Below, in pieces: positions 1 through 5,032 of a stretch of 6,555 bases of DNA. The stretch spans positions 1 through 6,555 of the forward strand of contig URTO01000114.1 in the NCBI GenBank assembly GCA_900550745.1, given 5' to 3'. The notes beneath the pieces are model-generated. The model was given only the letters and a program-made list of their open reading frames with translations, searched no databases and had not been told where the DNA came from. The DNA comes from an uncultured Desulfovibrio sp. GTDB lineage: Bacteria; Desulfobacterota; Desulfovibrionia; Desulfovibrionales; Desulfovibrionaceae. The first letter of the stretch is position 1. Each line of letters opens with the position of its first letter. Made by a program: the position numbers and the translations under genes.

Positions 1-22
1 CTTTTCTTTAGGCCCCAAGGGG

Positions 23-49
23 GTCTGGGGGGAATTATTCCCCCCGGAC
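23..49. terminator. G/C-rich hairpin downstream of the glcDF operon
   Basis: GGGGGGAA (27-34) and TTCCCCCC (38-45) form a perfect 8-bp stem around a 3-nt loop. GTC (23-25) and GAC (47-49) extend it with one T-G pair between on the plus strand (a C-A mismatch on the minus strand). It lies about 50 nt past the glcF stop, where a terminator for the minus-strand operon would be expected. No T-run follows on either strand, so a true intrinsic terminator is unproven; it could be mRNA-end-stabilising or part of a repeat family. Confidence 0.4.
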
Positions 50-63
50 AGGGGGTCAAGGGG

Positions 64-85
64 GGCGGTAGCCACCCTTGCCGCC
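64..85 (-). other. Short stem-loop just after the glcF stop
   Basis: GGCGG (64-68) and CCGCC (81-85) can pair around a 12-nt loop, 11 nt beyond the glcF stop codon. It sits between the gene and the larger 23-49 hairpin. The two may act together as a 3'-end structure of the operon transcript. No T-tract follows, and five G/C pairs can arise by chance in DNA this rich in G/C. Confidence 0.25.
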
Positions 86-96
86 GGAGGCGTTTC

Positions 97-1395
97 TTAC
101 TTCAGCGAGTCGGCATAGATCTCGATGGTGTGCTTGACGACCACGTTGTCGCCGTTCTGGGCGAGCATGTCGGAAAGCTGCATCATGCAGGCGGGGCAGC
201 CGGTGGCGACCACTTCCGCACCGCTGGCGACGATGTTGTTGCGCTTGCGCTGGCCGATTTTGCGGGACAGATCATAGTGCGAGAGGGTGAAGCTGCCGCC
301 GCAGCCGCAGCAGCGGTCGGCTTCCTTCATCTCCACGAGAGCGTAATCCGGGTTCATGCGGATGAGCTCACGGGGCTGCGCACTGACGCCGAGGGAGCGG
401 AGCAGGTGGCAGGACTCGTGATAGGTCACCTTGGTCTGGCCGTGGCGCCCGAACGCGCGGGGCTTCACCTTGAGCACGTCCACGAGGAAGGCGTTGATGT
501 CCATCGCCTTCTGGGAGAGCTCGTTGATGGCGTCGCGGTACTTGTAGGGCATCTTGCCCGCCATCTTGGGCCACAGGGAGCGGATGGTTTCCGTGCAGGA
601 CGAGCAGGGCGTGACGATGAGATCGAAGGAACCTTCCTTCAACACGTCCACGTTGTGCATGACCATCTTTTCAAAACCTTCAAGGTCGCCGGACGAGAGG
701 GCGGGGATGCCGCAACAGGAATAGTTGGTAGGCAGATAGACGCCGACTTCGTGGTAATCGAACACCTTGAGGCAGGCTTCGGAAACATTGGTGAAGATCT
801 TGTCGCCCATGCAGCCGGGGAAGAAGGCCACCTTGTGGCGGCTTTTCCCGGCGGGGGTGTTCACCGCGCCGATCTTGGCGCTCAGGGTCTGCTTGGCGAG
901 GGGCTGCATGTGGCGTTCGCCGAGGAACGGGCGCAACAGCGGGGAACACATGGCGGTACCCTGCGGGTTGTTGTCCTCGTGCATGGCGAGGCCCTGGAAC
1001 GGGGCGCTGAGCTTCAGCAGGAAGCCGAACAGCTTCGGGTTCGGCAGCAGGGTGCGGAAGATGGCTTTCTTGAGGGGCGAAAGGCCTTTGTAGGACGCGA
1101 CAATGGCGCGGGCCTCCATGAAAATTTCCAGAATGGAAACGCCGGAAGGGCAGTTCGCCTGACAGGAGCCGCACAGGAGGCAACGATTGAGCTTTTCGTT
1201 GACCGCTTCGGGATCCTCGATGAGGCGGTGAGCCAGGTTTTCCAGCAGCGTGAGCTTTCCGCGGGTCACGTCGGCTTCCATCATGGTTTCGCCGAAAACC
1301 GGGCACACGGACTGGCACATGCCGCATTTCATGCAGGCGGCGAGCTTGTCGTCAAGCGCCATGAGGGCGTTGGCGAGGAGGGTCAGCTCATCCAT
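97..1395 (-). CDS. glcF: GlcF-like (Fe-S)-binding subunit of a 2-hydroxyacid (D-lactate/glycolate) dehydrogenase
   Basis: This is the electron-transfer partner of the FAD subunit encoded just upstream. In this family it carries electrons from reduced FAD towards the quinone pool on the cytoplasmic face of the membrane. The 432-aa protein opens with two ferredoxin-type motifs: Cys21/24/27/31 followed by Pro, and Cys72/75/78/82 followed by Pro. Two CCG (cysteine-rich, HdrB/GlcF-type) domains follow. The first is Cys195-X31-CCG(227-229)-X34-Cys264-X2-Cys267, and the second is Cys329-X32-CCG(362-364)-X35-Cys400-X2-Cys403. These fit the family spacing closely, so all cluster ligands appear intact. 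I see no signal peptide or transmembrane segment. Its ATG lies 3 nt after the glcD TAA, with GGAG 8 nt upstream inside glcD, so translation is probably coupled. No GlcE-like third subunit is visible. The symbol is at family level; whether the substrate is D-lactate or glycolate cannot be decided from sequence. Confidence 0.93.
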   Translation of the reverse strand: MDELTLLANALMALDDKLAACMKCGMCQSVCPVFGETMMEADVTRGKLTLLENLAHRLIEDPEAVNEKLNRCLLCGSCQANCPSGVSILEIFMEARAIVASYKGLSPLKKAIFRTLLPNPKLFGFLLKLSAPFQGLAMHEDNNPQGTAMCSPLLRPFLGERHMQPLAKQTLSAKIGAVNTPAGKSRHKVAFFPGCMGDKIFTNVSEACLKVFDYHEVGVYLPTNYSCCGIPALSSGDLEGFEKMVMHNVDVLKEGSFDLIVTPCSSCTETIRSLWPKMAGKMPYKYRDAINELSQKAMDINAFLVDVLKVKPRAFGRHGQTKVTYHESCHLLRSLGVSAQPRELIRMNPDYALVEMKEADRCCGCGGSFTLSHYDLSRKIGQRKRNNIVASGAEVVATGCPACMMQLSDMLAQNGDNVVVKHTIEIYADSLK

Positions 1396-1398
1396 GAC

Positions 1399-2784
1399 TT
1401 AAACTCCAACCAGCTTGCTGGGGTTGAACAGGCCCTTCGGGTCGATGGCCTTGCGCAGGCGGCGCGAGTACCCGATGGTGCCGCGTGAGGTTTCCTTTTC
1501 CAGCCATTTCTGCTTGGCGGTGCCGATGCCGTGTTCGCCGGAAAGGGTGCCGCCCATTTCGATGGTGGTGTTGAAAAGTTCGTCGACGGCGCGTTCCACG
1601 CGTTCAAATTCGTCCTTGTCGCGCTTGTCGCACATAAAGGTCGGGTGCAGGTTGCCGTCCCCGGCGTGGCCGAAGGTGCCGACGGTGAGGTTGTACTTTT
1701 CGCCGAGGTCCTTGATGACCTTCATCATGGCCGGGATCTTGGAGCGGGGCACGGTGGCGTCTTCAAGGATGGTCGTGGGCTTGAAGCGGGCCAGGGCGGG
1801 CAGGGCCTTGCGGCGGGCTTCCCAGATCCGGTTCTTTTCCTCGGCGTCCTTGGCGACCACGATCTGCGTGGCGCCGCTCTTCTTGAGCTGTTCCTCGACG
1901 ACGAGGGCGTCATCGGCGACCTGACCGGCATGGCCGTCCACTTCAATGAGGAGGATGGCCTGCGCGTCGCGGGGAAGGCCGATCTTCACGTCGTCCTCGA
2001 CGAGGTTGATGGTCATGTTGTCCATGAATTCCAGCGTACAGGGCAGGATGTGGGCGGCGATGATGCGGGCCACGGCTTCGGAAGCCTTCTGCACGTTGTC
2101 GAATACGGCCATCATGGCCTTGGAGGCTTGCGGCGGGGGCACGAGCTTGAGGATGGCGCGGCTGATCATGCCGAGGGTGCCTTCAGAGCCTACGAGCAGG
2201 CCGCCGAGGTTGTAGCCGGTCGCGCACTTGACGGTGCGGGAGCCGCTTTTCACCAGCTCGCCGGTGTGGTCATAAAATTCGAGGCCCATGACGTAATCTT
2301 TGGTGACGCCGTATTTCAGGCCGCGCAGCCCGCCGGCGTTTTCCGCAATGTTGCCGCCGATGGTGGAGACGGCCTGAGAGCCCGGATCCGGGGGATAGAA
2401 GAGGCCCTTGGAAGCCACGGTAGCGGCGAACTGGGCCGTCACAACGCCGGGCTCGACGATGGCGAAGAGGTCTTCTTCATTGATTTCGATGATCTTGTTC
2501 AGTCCTTGCGTCAGGATGACCACGGATTTGTCGGCATCGGGCACGGTTCCGCCGCTGAGGTTCGTTCCCGCGCCGCGGATGGTCATGGGCAGGCCGTTGG
2601 CGTAGCAGCGCTCAATGAGGGCGCCGAGCTGTTCCGTGGAGGTGGGGCGCAGGACAAGGCCGGGAACGACCGAAGGCAGCACGGCGGCGTCATAGGCGTA
2701 GCTTTGCCTGTCCGCTTCGCTGGTAAAGACGTTCTCTTTGCCGATGAGGTTTTCAAATTCCTTGACGAGGGATGCGCTGGGCAT
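1399..2784 (-). CDS. glcD: GlcD-family FAD-dependent 2-hydroxyacid (D-lactate/glycolate) dehydrogenase subunit
   Basis: This is the catalytic flavoprotein, oxidising a 2-hydroxyacid to a 2-oxoacid with FAD as cofactor (VAO/PCMH fold). The chosen start gives 461 aa. The N-terminal FAD domain shows the pyrophosphate-binding RGAGTNLSGGT (70-80), DPGSQAVSTIGGNIAENAGG (133-152), CATGYNL (187-193) and GSEGTLG (199-205). The C-terminal oxidase domain shows GTFGHAGDGNLHP (369-381), SGEHGIG (415-421) and DPKGLFNPSK (448-457). His373, His380 and Glu417 match the metal/substrate site known from D-lactate and D-2-hydroxyglutarate dehydrogenases. The frame is open to an ATG at 2946, but the extra 54 residues are Pro-rich, resemble no family member and cover promoter-like DNA. 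The ATG at 2784 has GGAGG 5 nt upstream and begins at the usual family N-terminus. It resembles the D-lactate dehydrogenase flavoprotein of the Desulfovibrio lactate operon, but no lactate permease, pta or ackA lies beside it here. Substrate is uncertain. Confidence 0.95.
   Translation of the reverse strand: MPSASLVKEFENLIGKENVFTSEADRQSYAYDAAVLPSVVPGLVLRPTSTEQLGALIERCYANGLPMTIRGAGTNLSGGTVPDADKSVVILTQGLNKIIEINEEDLFAIVEPGVVTAQFAATVASKGLFYPPDPGSQAVSTIGGNIAENAGGLRGLKYGVTKDYVMGLEFYDHTGELVKSGSRTVKCATGYNLGGLLVGSEGTLGMISRAILKLVPPPQASKAMMAVFDNVQKASEAVARIIAAHILPCTLEFMDNMTINLVEDDVKIGLPRDAQAILLIEVDGHAGQVADDALVVEEQLKKSGATQIVVAKDAEEKNRIWEARRKALPALARFKPTTILEDATVPRSKIPAMMKVIKDLGEKYNLTVGTFGHAGDGNLHPTFMCDKRDKDEFERVERAVDELFNTTIEMGGTLSGEHGIGTAKQKWLEKETSRGTIGYSRRLRKAIDPKGLFNPSKLVGV
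1404..1407 (-). promoter_or_regulatory. Ribosome binding site of glcF inside the end of glcD
   Basis: GGAG on the minus strand lies 8 nt before the glcF ATG (1393-1395), within the last codons of glcD. With only 3 nt between the glcD TAA and this ATG, ribosomes ending glcD can reinitiate on glcF. This supports a single transcript and balanced production of the two subunits. Confidence 0.7.
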
Positions 2785-2789
2785 GGTTT

Positions 2790-2794
2790 CCTCC
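2790..2794 (-). promoter_or_regulatory. Ribosome binding site that fixes the glcD start at 2784
   Basis: GGAGG on the minus strand is followed by AAACC and then the ATG at 2784-2782. The 5-nt spacing and full anti-SD match decide against the upstream in-frame ATG at 2946, whose extra codons have no family similarity. Confidence 0.85.
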
Positions 2795-2814
2795 GGATCA
2801 GATGGTGAGGGGGG

Positions 2815-2847
2815 CTGTATGTGGGGGGCCGCGAGGCCCGGATACAG
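2815..2847 (-). promoter_or_regulatory. Two-part hairpin in the glcD 5' leader
   Basis: CTGTAT (2815-2820) pairs perfectly with ATACAG (2842-2847). Inside it, GGGCC (2826-2830) pairs with GGCCC (2835-2839) around a 4-nt loop, leaving a 5-nt/2-nt asymmetric internal loop. The structure ends about 20 nt upstream of the glcD SD, so in the transcript it would sit just before the ribosome binding site. It matches no riboswitch class I recognise. It may be a stability element, an attenuation-like structure or a protein site. Confidence 0.4.
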
Positions 2848-2905
2848 TTCGCACAGGAAAGACGGGGTTCTGGCGACAGCAGCTCCCGGCTGCCCCATAA
2901 GGCTC

Positions 2906-2933
2906 CGCCGGATGTTGAGAATGGAATCCGGCG
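2906..2933. repeat. Perfect 8-bp inverted repeat upstream of glcD
   Basis: CGCCGGAT (2906-2913) and ATCCGGCG (2926-2933) are exact inverted copies separated by 12 nt. They lie just downstream of the candidate glcD promoter. The arms are two helical turns apart centre to centre (20 nt), which suits a dimeric regulator. The element could equally form a leader hairpin. No specific regulator family is recognised. Confidence 0.4.
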
Positions 2934-2942
2934 TGATATTCA

Positions 2943-2971
2943 CCATTACTGTATGTCTGGGGGAAGGTCAA
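2943..2971 (-). promoter_or_regulatory. Candidate sigma70-type promoter for glcDF
   Basis: On the minus strand TTGACC (2971-2966, five of six to the -35 consensus) is followed by a 17-nt spacer and TAATGG (2948-2943). The -10 match is poor, so this is tentative. It would give a leader of roughly 150 nt containing both inverted repeats. The Rex/CRP-like palindrome lies directly upstream of the -35, a position that could suit activation or repression. Confidence 0.3.
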
Positions 2972-2972
2972 A

Positions 2973-2990
2973 TAGTGAAGGCTTTCACGC
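2973..2990. promoter_or_regulatory. Rex/CRP-family-like operator palindrome
   Basis: GTGAA (2975-2979), four bases, then TTCAC (2984-2988) is a perfect palindrome. It equals the core of the established Rex operator (TTGTGAA-N4-TTCACAA), but the outer bases match poorly (TA on the left, GC on the right). Read as GTGA-N6-TCAC it also fits CRP/FNR-family sites. Its place in a divergent promoter between a respiratory dehydrogenase and an NAD(P)H-repair gene makes a redox regulator plausible. A 10-bp core could occur by chance. Confidence 0.4.
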
Positions 2991-3028
2991 GCACCTTTTA
3001 TCCTGTTGCCGTGCCTCGTTAAGGCCGC

Positions 3029-3057
3029 TTGACCCCACGCTTTCCGGCCCGTAAGAC
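3029..3057 (+). promoter_or_regulatory. Candidate sigma70-type promoter for nnr
   Basis: TTGACC (3029-3034, five of six to the -35 consensus), a 17-nt spacer and TAAGAC (3052-3057, three of six to the -10 consensus). Transcription would begin near 3064, giving a leader of about 50 nt. An alternative -10, TATCCT at 2999-3004, has no good -35 partner. Evidence is modest. Confidence 0.3.
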
Positions 3058-3089
3058 AGAAGAAAACGGCCCGCGTGCCCCTTTACGGC

Positions 3090-3109
3090 AACCGGGCCTC
3101 CGGGAGGTT
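3090..3109 (+). promoter_or_regulatory. nnr ribosome binding site with possible self-pairing
   Basis: GGGAGG (3102-3107) lies 8 nt before the ATG at 3116 and decides that start over the TTG at 3029. Directly upstream, CCTC (3097-3100) can pair with GAGG (3104-3107) across a 3-nt loop, and AACC (3090-3093) with GGTT (3106-3109) in an alternative fold. Either would partly hide the SD. These helices are short; the SD itself is well supported, the masking is speculative. Confidence 0.6.
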
Positions 3110-3115
3110 TTTCGT

Positions 3116-4720
3116 ATGTTCGCACCGCTTCCCGCTCCGGCGGAAATGTCCGGCTGGGATCGGGCCGCCATTGATTTGGGCCTGCCCGAACTGTTGCTGA
3201 TGGAAAACGCCTCCCGCGAGGCCATGCATGCGCTGGCGGCCGAGACCGGGCCCGTGCGCGGCAAGCGTGTCCTGCTGTTCATGGGCGGCGGCAACAACGG
3301 CGGGGATGCCGCTTGCCTTGCCCGGCATCTGCACGACGGGGGCGCGGAGGTGCTTGTGCTGCATACCCGGCCTTTGGGGGCCTGCCGGGGCGTGACGGGC
3401 CAGCATGTGCGGCTGGCCCGGCGCTGCGGGGTGCCCTTTGCCCCGGCTGCGGGCTGGCCCGAAAAGTACCGCAATACGCCGTGGGATGTGTATGCCGACG
3501 CTTCCGGCTGCGGGCGGGGCGGCCCGGACATCGTCGTGGACGGGATACTCGGCACGGGCTTTTCCGGCAGCCTCAGGCCGCTGGAATTGGGGCTGGTGGG
3601 CCGGATCAACGCGTTGGCGCAGCGGGCTTTCCTTTTTTCGCTGGATATTCCGTCCGGGCTTTCGGGGCTGACCGGGCGCCCCTGCCCCGTCGCCGTGCGC
3701 GCGCACGCTACGGTGACCTTTGAGGCGGCGAAGCCCGGCCTTGTCCTGCCGGAAGCCGCGCCGTACACGGGCAGGCTGCACATCCGGCCCATCGGCATCC
3801 CTGCGGCGGTGCGGAGGGCGCATCCCGCTTCCTATCAGATGATTACGGACGCCCTTGCCGGAGCCTTCCCGGAAGCCGCTCCGGGGTGGCACAAGGGAAC
3901 CGCCGGGGCCATTTTGATTGTAGGCGGTTCGGAAGGGCTTACGGGCGCGCCGCATCTGGCGGCACGGGCCGCCCTGCGCGCCGGGGGCGGGCTGATCAGC
4001 GTCGCCGCCCCGCACGGCCTGTGCCGGGACATCAAGGCGGACTGCCCGGACATCATGACCCGTGCCCTCGGCCCTGCGGGGAGCGTGCGGTGGAGCCCGG
4101 CATTGCTTGAGGAACTTCTGCCGTTCCTGCGCCAGTGCGGGGCGATGGTGCTGGGGCCGGGCATCGGGCGCGGCCCGGAAACGGCGGCGTTCGTGCACTC
4201 CCTGCTGGCGTGCCCCTCGCGCCCGTCCGCCGTGGTGGACGCGGACGCGCTGCACGCGCTCGCCATGCACCCTGACGCGCTGTCTTCCCTGCGGGCCTGT
4301 GACGTGCTGACCCCGCATCCCGGCGAGGCGGCAACCCTGCTGCATACGACGCCCGCGCTGGTGCAGGCGGATCGTTTCGCGGCGCTGGCGGGGCTGCGGC
4401 GTCTGGCCCCTTCCGTGTGGATTCTCAAGGGCGCGGGGACGCTCATCGGCACGGCGGGCCAGCCCGTGACCATCGCCCCCTACGCGGAGCCCAATCTGGC
4501 TGTGGGCGGTTCAGGGGACGTGCTCTCAGGTTGCCTCGGCACGCTGATGGCGCAGACCGCCGCGCACCCTTCCGAGGGCTGCGAAAGCTCCAGTTTCCTC
4601 GCCGCGTGCATGGGCGTCTATCTCCATGCGCGGGCGGGCAGGCTGCTGCGTGGGGCCTTCCCCAAGCGCGGCAACTCGGCGACGGATATCGCGGAGATGC
4701 TGCCCCGTGCGCGATCTTGA
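3116..4720 (+). CDS. nnr: Bifunctional NAD(P)H-hydrate epimerase / ADP-dependent NAD(P)H-hydrate dehydratase (YjeF/Nnr)
   Basis: This is a cytoplasmic metabolite-repair enzyme. The N-terminal half interconverts R- and S-NAD(P)HX; the C-terminal half dehydrates S-NAD(P)HX back to NAD(P)H using ADP. The protein is 534 aa, slightly longer than E. coli YjeF (515 aa). The epimerase domain covers about 1-235, with GGGNNGGD (57-64), DGILGTGFSG (142-151, metal-binding Asp) and DIPSG (177-181). The ribokinase-like dehydratase domain covers about 240-530, with DADALH (375-380), LTPHPGEA (398-405), LKGAGTLI (437-444) and the nucleotide/catalytic NLAVGGSGDVLSG (460-472). Both active sites look intact, so this is the full fusion. 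A TTG at 3029 would add 29 residues, but the ATG at 3116 has GGGAGG 8 nt upstream and matches the family N-terminus. It diverges from glcD and converges with rpsA. Its base composition is more G/C-rich than rpsA, which is ordinary for a weakly expressed gene beside a ribosomal one. Confidence 0.96.
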   Translation: MFAPLPAPAEMSGWDRAAIDLGLPELLLMENASREAMHALAAETGPVRGKRVLLFMGGGNNGGDAACLARHLHDGGAEVLVLHTRPLGACRGVTGQHVRLARRCGVPFAPAAGWPEKYRNTPWDVYADASGCGRGGPDIVVDGILGTGFSGSLRPLELGLVGRINALAQRAFLFSLDIPSGLSGLTGRPCPVAVRAHATVTFEAAKPGLVLPEAAPYTGRLHIRPIGIPAAVRRAHPASYQMITDALAGAFPEAAPGWHKGTAGAILIVGGSEGLTGAPHLAARAALRAGGGLISVAAPHGLCRDIKADCPDIMTRALGPAGSVRWSPALLEELLPFLRQCGAMVLGPGIGRGPETAAFVHSLLACPSRPSAVVDADALHALAMHPDALSSLRACDVLTPHPGEAATLLHTTPALVQADRFAALAGLRRLAPSVWILKGAGTLIGTAGQPVTIAPYAEPNLAVGGSGDVLSGCLGTLMAQTAAHPSEGCESSSFLAACMGVYLHARAGRLLRGAFPKRGNSATDIAEMLPRARS

Positions 4721-4750
4721 CGTGCGGGGGATCGAATCCCCTTCGGCAGC
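4721..4750 (+). other. tRNA T-arm/acceptor-like fragment
   Basis: GGGGG (4726-4730), a 7-nt loop ATCGAAT, then CCCCT (4738-4742) mimics a tRNA T-arm; a normal loop would read TTCGAAT. TTCGGC (4742-4747) then resembles the 3' acceptor strand of bacterial leucine tRNAs, which end CTTCGGCACCA. It begins right after the nnr stop. No 5' acceptor, D-arm or anticodon arm is present at tRNA spacing, so this is not a functional tRNA. It could be a relic of a tRNA-targeted integration site or a simple hairpin (GGGGAT/ATCCCC). Confidence 0.3.
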
Positions 4751-4891
4751 TTATTTCGGTGGGGAAGGCTTTTGGAATATGTTGACAAGATAAAGAACGC
4801 CGCGCGGAAATGGTGAACTTCCAAGCCACAGGGAAAGCGGTCAAGGGGGATTCGACGAAGGGGAAAGCCTTTGAAGGGAGTGGGGAGGCTT

Positions 4892-4950
4892 GGAGGGGCG
4901 AGGGAAACTTTCTGGAGAAAACTTCCCTCGCCCCTCCGATTTCGTTTTCC
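4892..4950 (+). terminator. Strong intrinsic terminator-like hairpin for nnr
   Basis: A perfect 15-bp inverted repeat (4892-4906 with 4923-4937; arm GGAGGGGCGAGGGAA) encloses a 16-nt loop in which TTTC (4909-4912) can pair with GAAA (4917-4920). A T-rich stretch ATTTCGTTTT follows on the plus strand at 4939-4948. It lies about 170 nt after the nnr stop, so nnr would have a long 3' UTR. The stem would also form in a minus-strand transcript. Confidence 0.7.
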
Positions 4951-4958
4951 TGTTCCTG

Positions 4959-5000
4959 AAAAAACATCAAGAAGCCCGGCGCCATGAGGTGCCGGGCTTC
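4959..5000 (-). terminator. Rho-independent terminator of rpsA
   Basis: GAAGCCCGGC (4971-4980) and GCCGGGCTTC (4991-5000) form a perfect 10-bp stem. Two C-G pairs and a G-T pair inside extend it to 13 bp around a tetraloop (4984-4987). Read on the minus strand, TTGATG and then six T residues (4964-4959) follow. It begins 33 nt past the rpsA stop, the expected position. The T-rich side (CTTTCTG) on the plus strand is weaker, so any bidirectional role is secondary. Confidence 0.85.
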
Positions 5001-5032
5001 CTTTCTGTGCTGTCGGCTAAGCCGCGGGCGGC

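Larger units (their letters stand above)
2785..3115. other. Divergent intergenic control region between glcD and nnr
   Basis: These 331 bases hold no gene I can support. They separate the start codons of two divergently transcribed genes. They contain one promoter-like element per strand, a palindrome with the Rex/CRP-family core, two inverted repeats in the glcD leader, and both ribosome binding sites. Reading frames crossing the region lack family similarity and look like chance extensions. Confidence 0.8.
4721..5032. other. Convergent intergenic region between nnr and rpsA
   Basis: These 312 bases contain no protein gene I can support. The tRNA-like element sits at the left end and two strong hairpins at the right (4892-4937 and 4971-5000). 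The middle, about 4751-4890, is purine-rich on the plus strand with loose repeats such as GGGAAAGC at 4831 and 4861. I see no further structure there. Confidence 0.8.

Noticed and set aside
130..1488. 452-aa open frame on the plus strand opposite glcF
   Set aside because: It is antisense to a gene with complete cysteine cluster motifs. Its product is a low-complexity run of Ala, Gly, Val, His and Glu, as expected for the opposite strand of a G/C-rich gene with strong third-position bias, and it has no recognisable domain.
1531..2808. 425-aa open frame on the plus strand opposite glcD
   Set aside because: It is antisense to a gene with intact FAD and metal-site motifs. Its biased composition and lack of any domain mark it as a shadow frame.
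2785..2946. 54-residue N-terminal extension of GlcD from the ATG at 2946
   Set aside because: The ATG at 2784 has an ideal SD and matches the family start. The extension is Pro-rich, unlike GlcD proteins and not a clear signal peptide, and it overlaps the leader hairpins.
3029..3115. 29-residue N-terminal extension of Nnr from the TTG at 3029
   Set aside because: The TTG coincides with a -35-like TTGACC and no good SD precedes it. The ATG at 3116 has GGGAGG at proper spacing.
3083..4345. 420-aa open frame on the minus strand opposite nnr
   Set aside because: It is antisense to a clear Nnr fusion protein. The predicted product is Arg/Pro/Gly-rich with no family similarity, typical of a shadow of G/C-rich coding DNA.
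4671..4750. Full tRNA gene ending near 4750
   Set aside because: Only a T-arm-like hairpin and part of an acceptor-like end are present. The 5' acceptor, D-arm and anticodon arm cannot be built, and that DNA codes for the Nnr C-terminus.
4782..4787. TTGACA, a perfect -35 hexamer, in the nnr-rpsA gap
   Set aside because: No -10-like hexamer lies 16-18 nt downstream (the sequence there is G/C-rich), and no gene follows on the plus strand.
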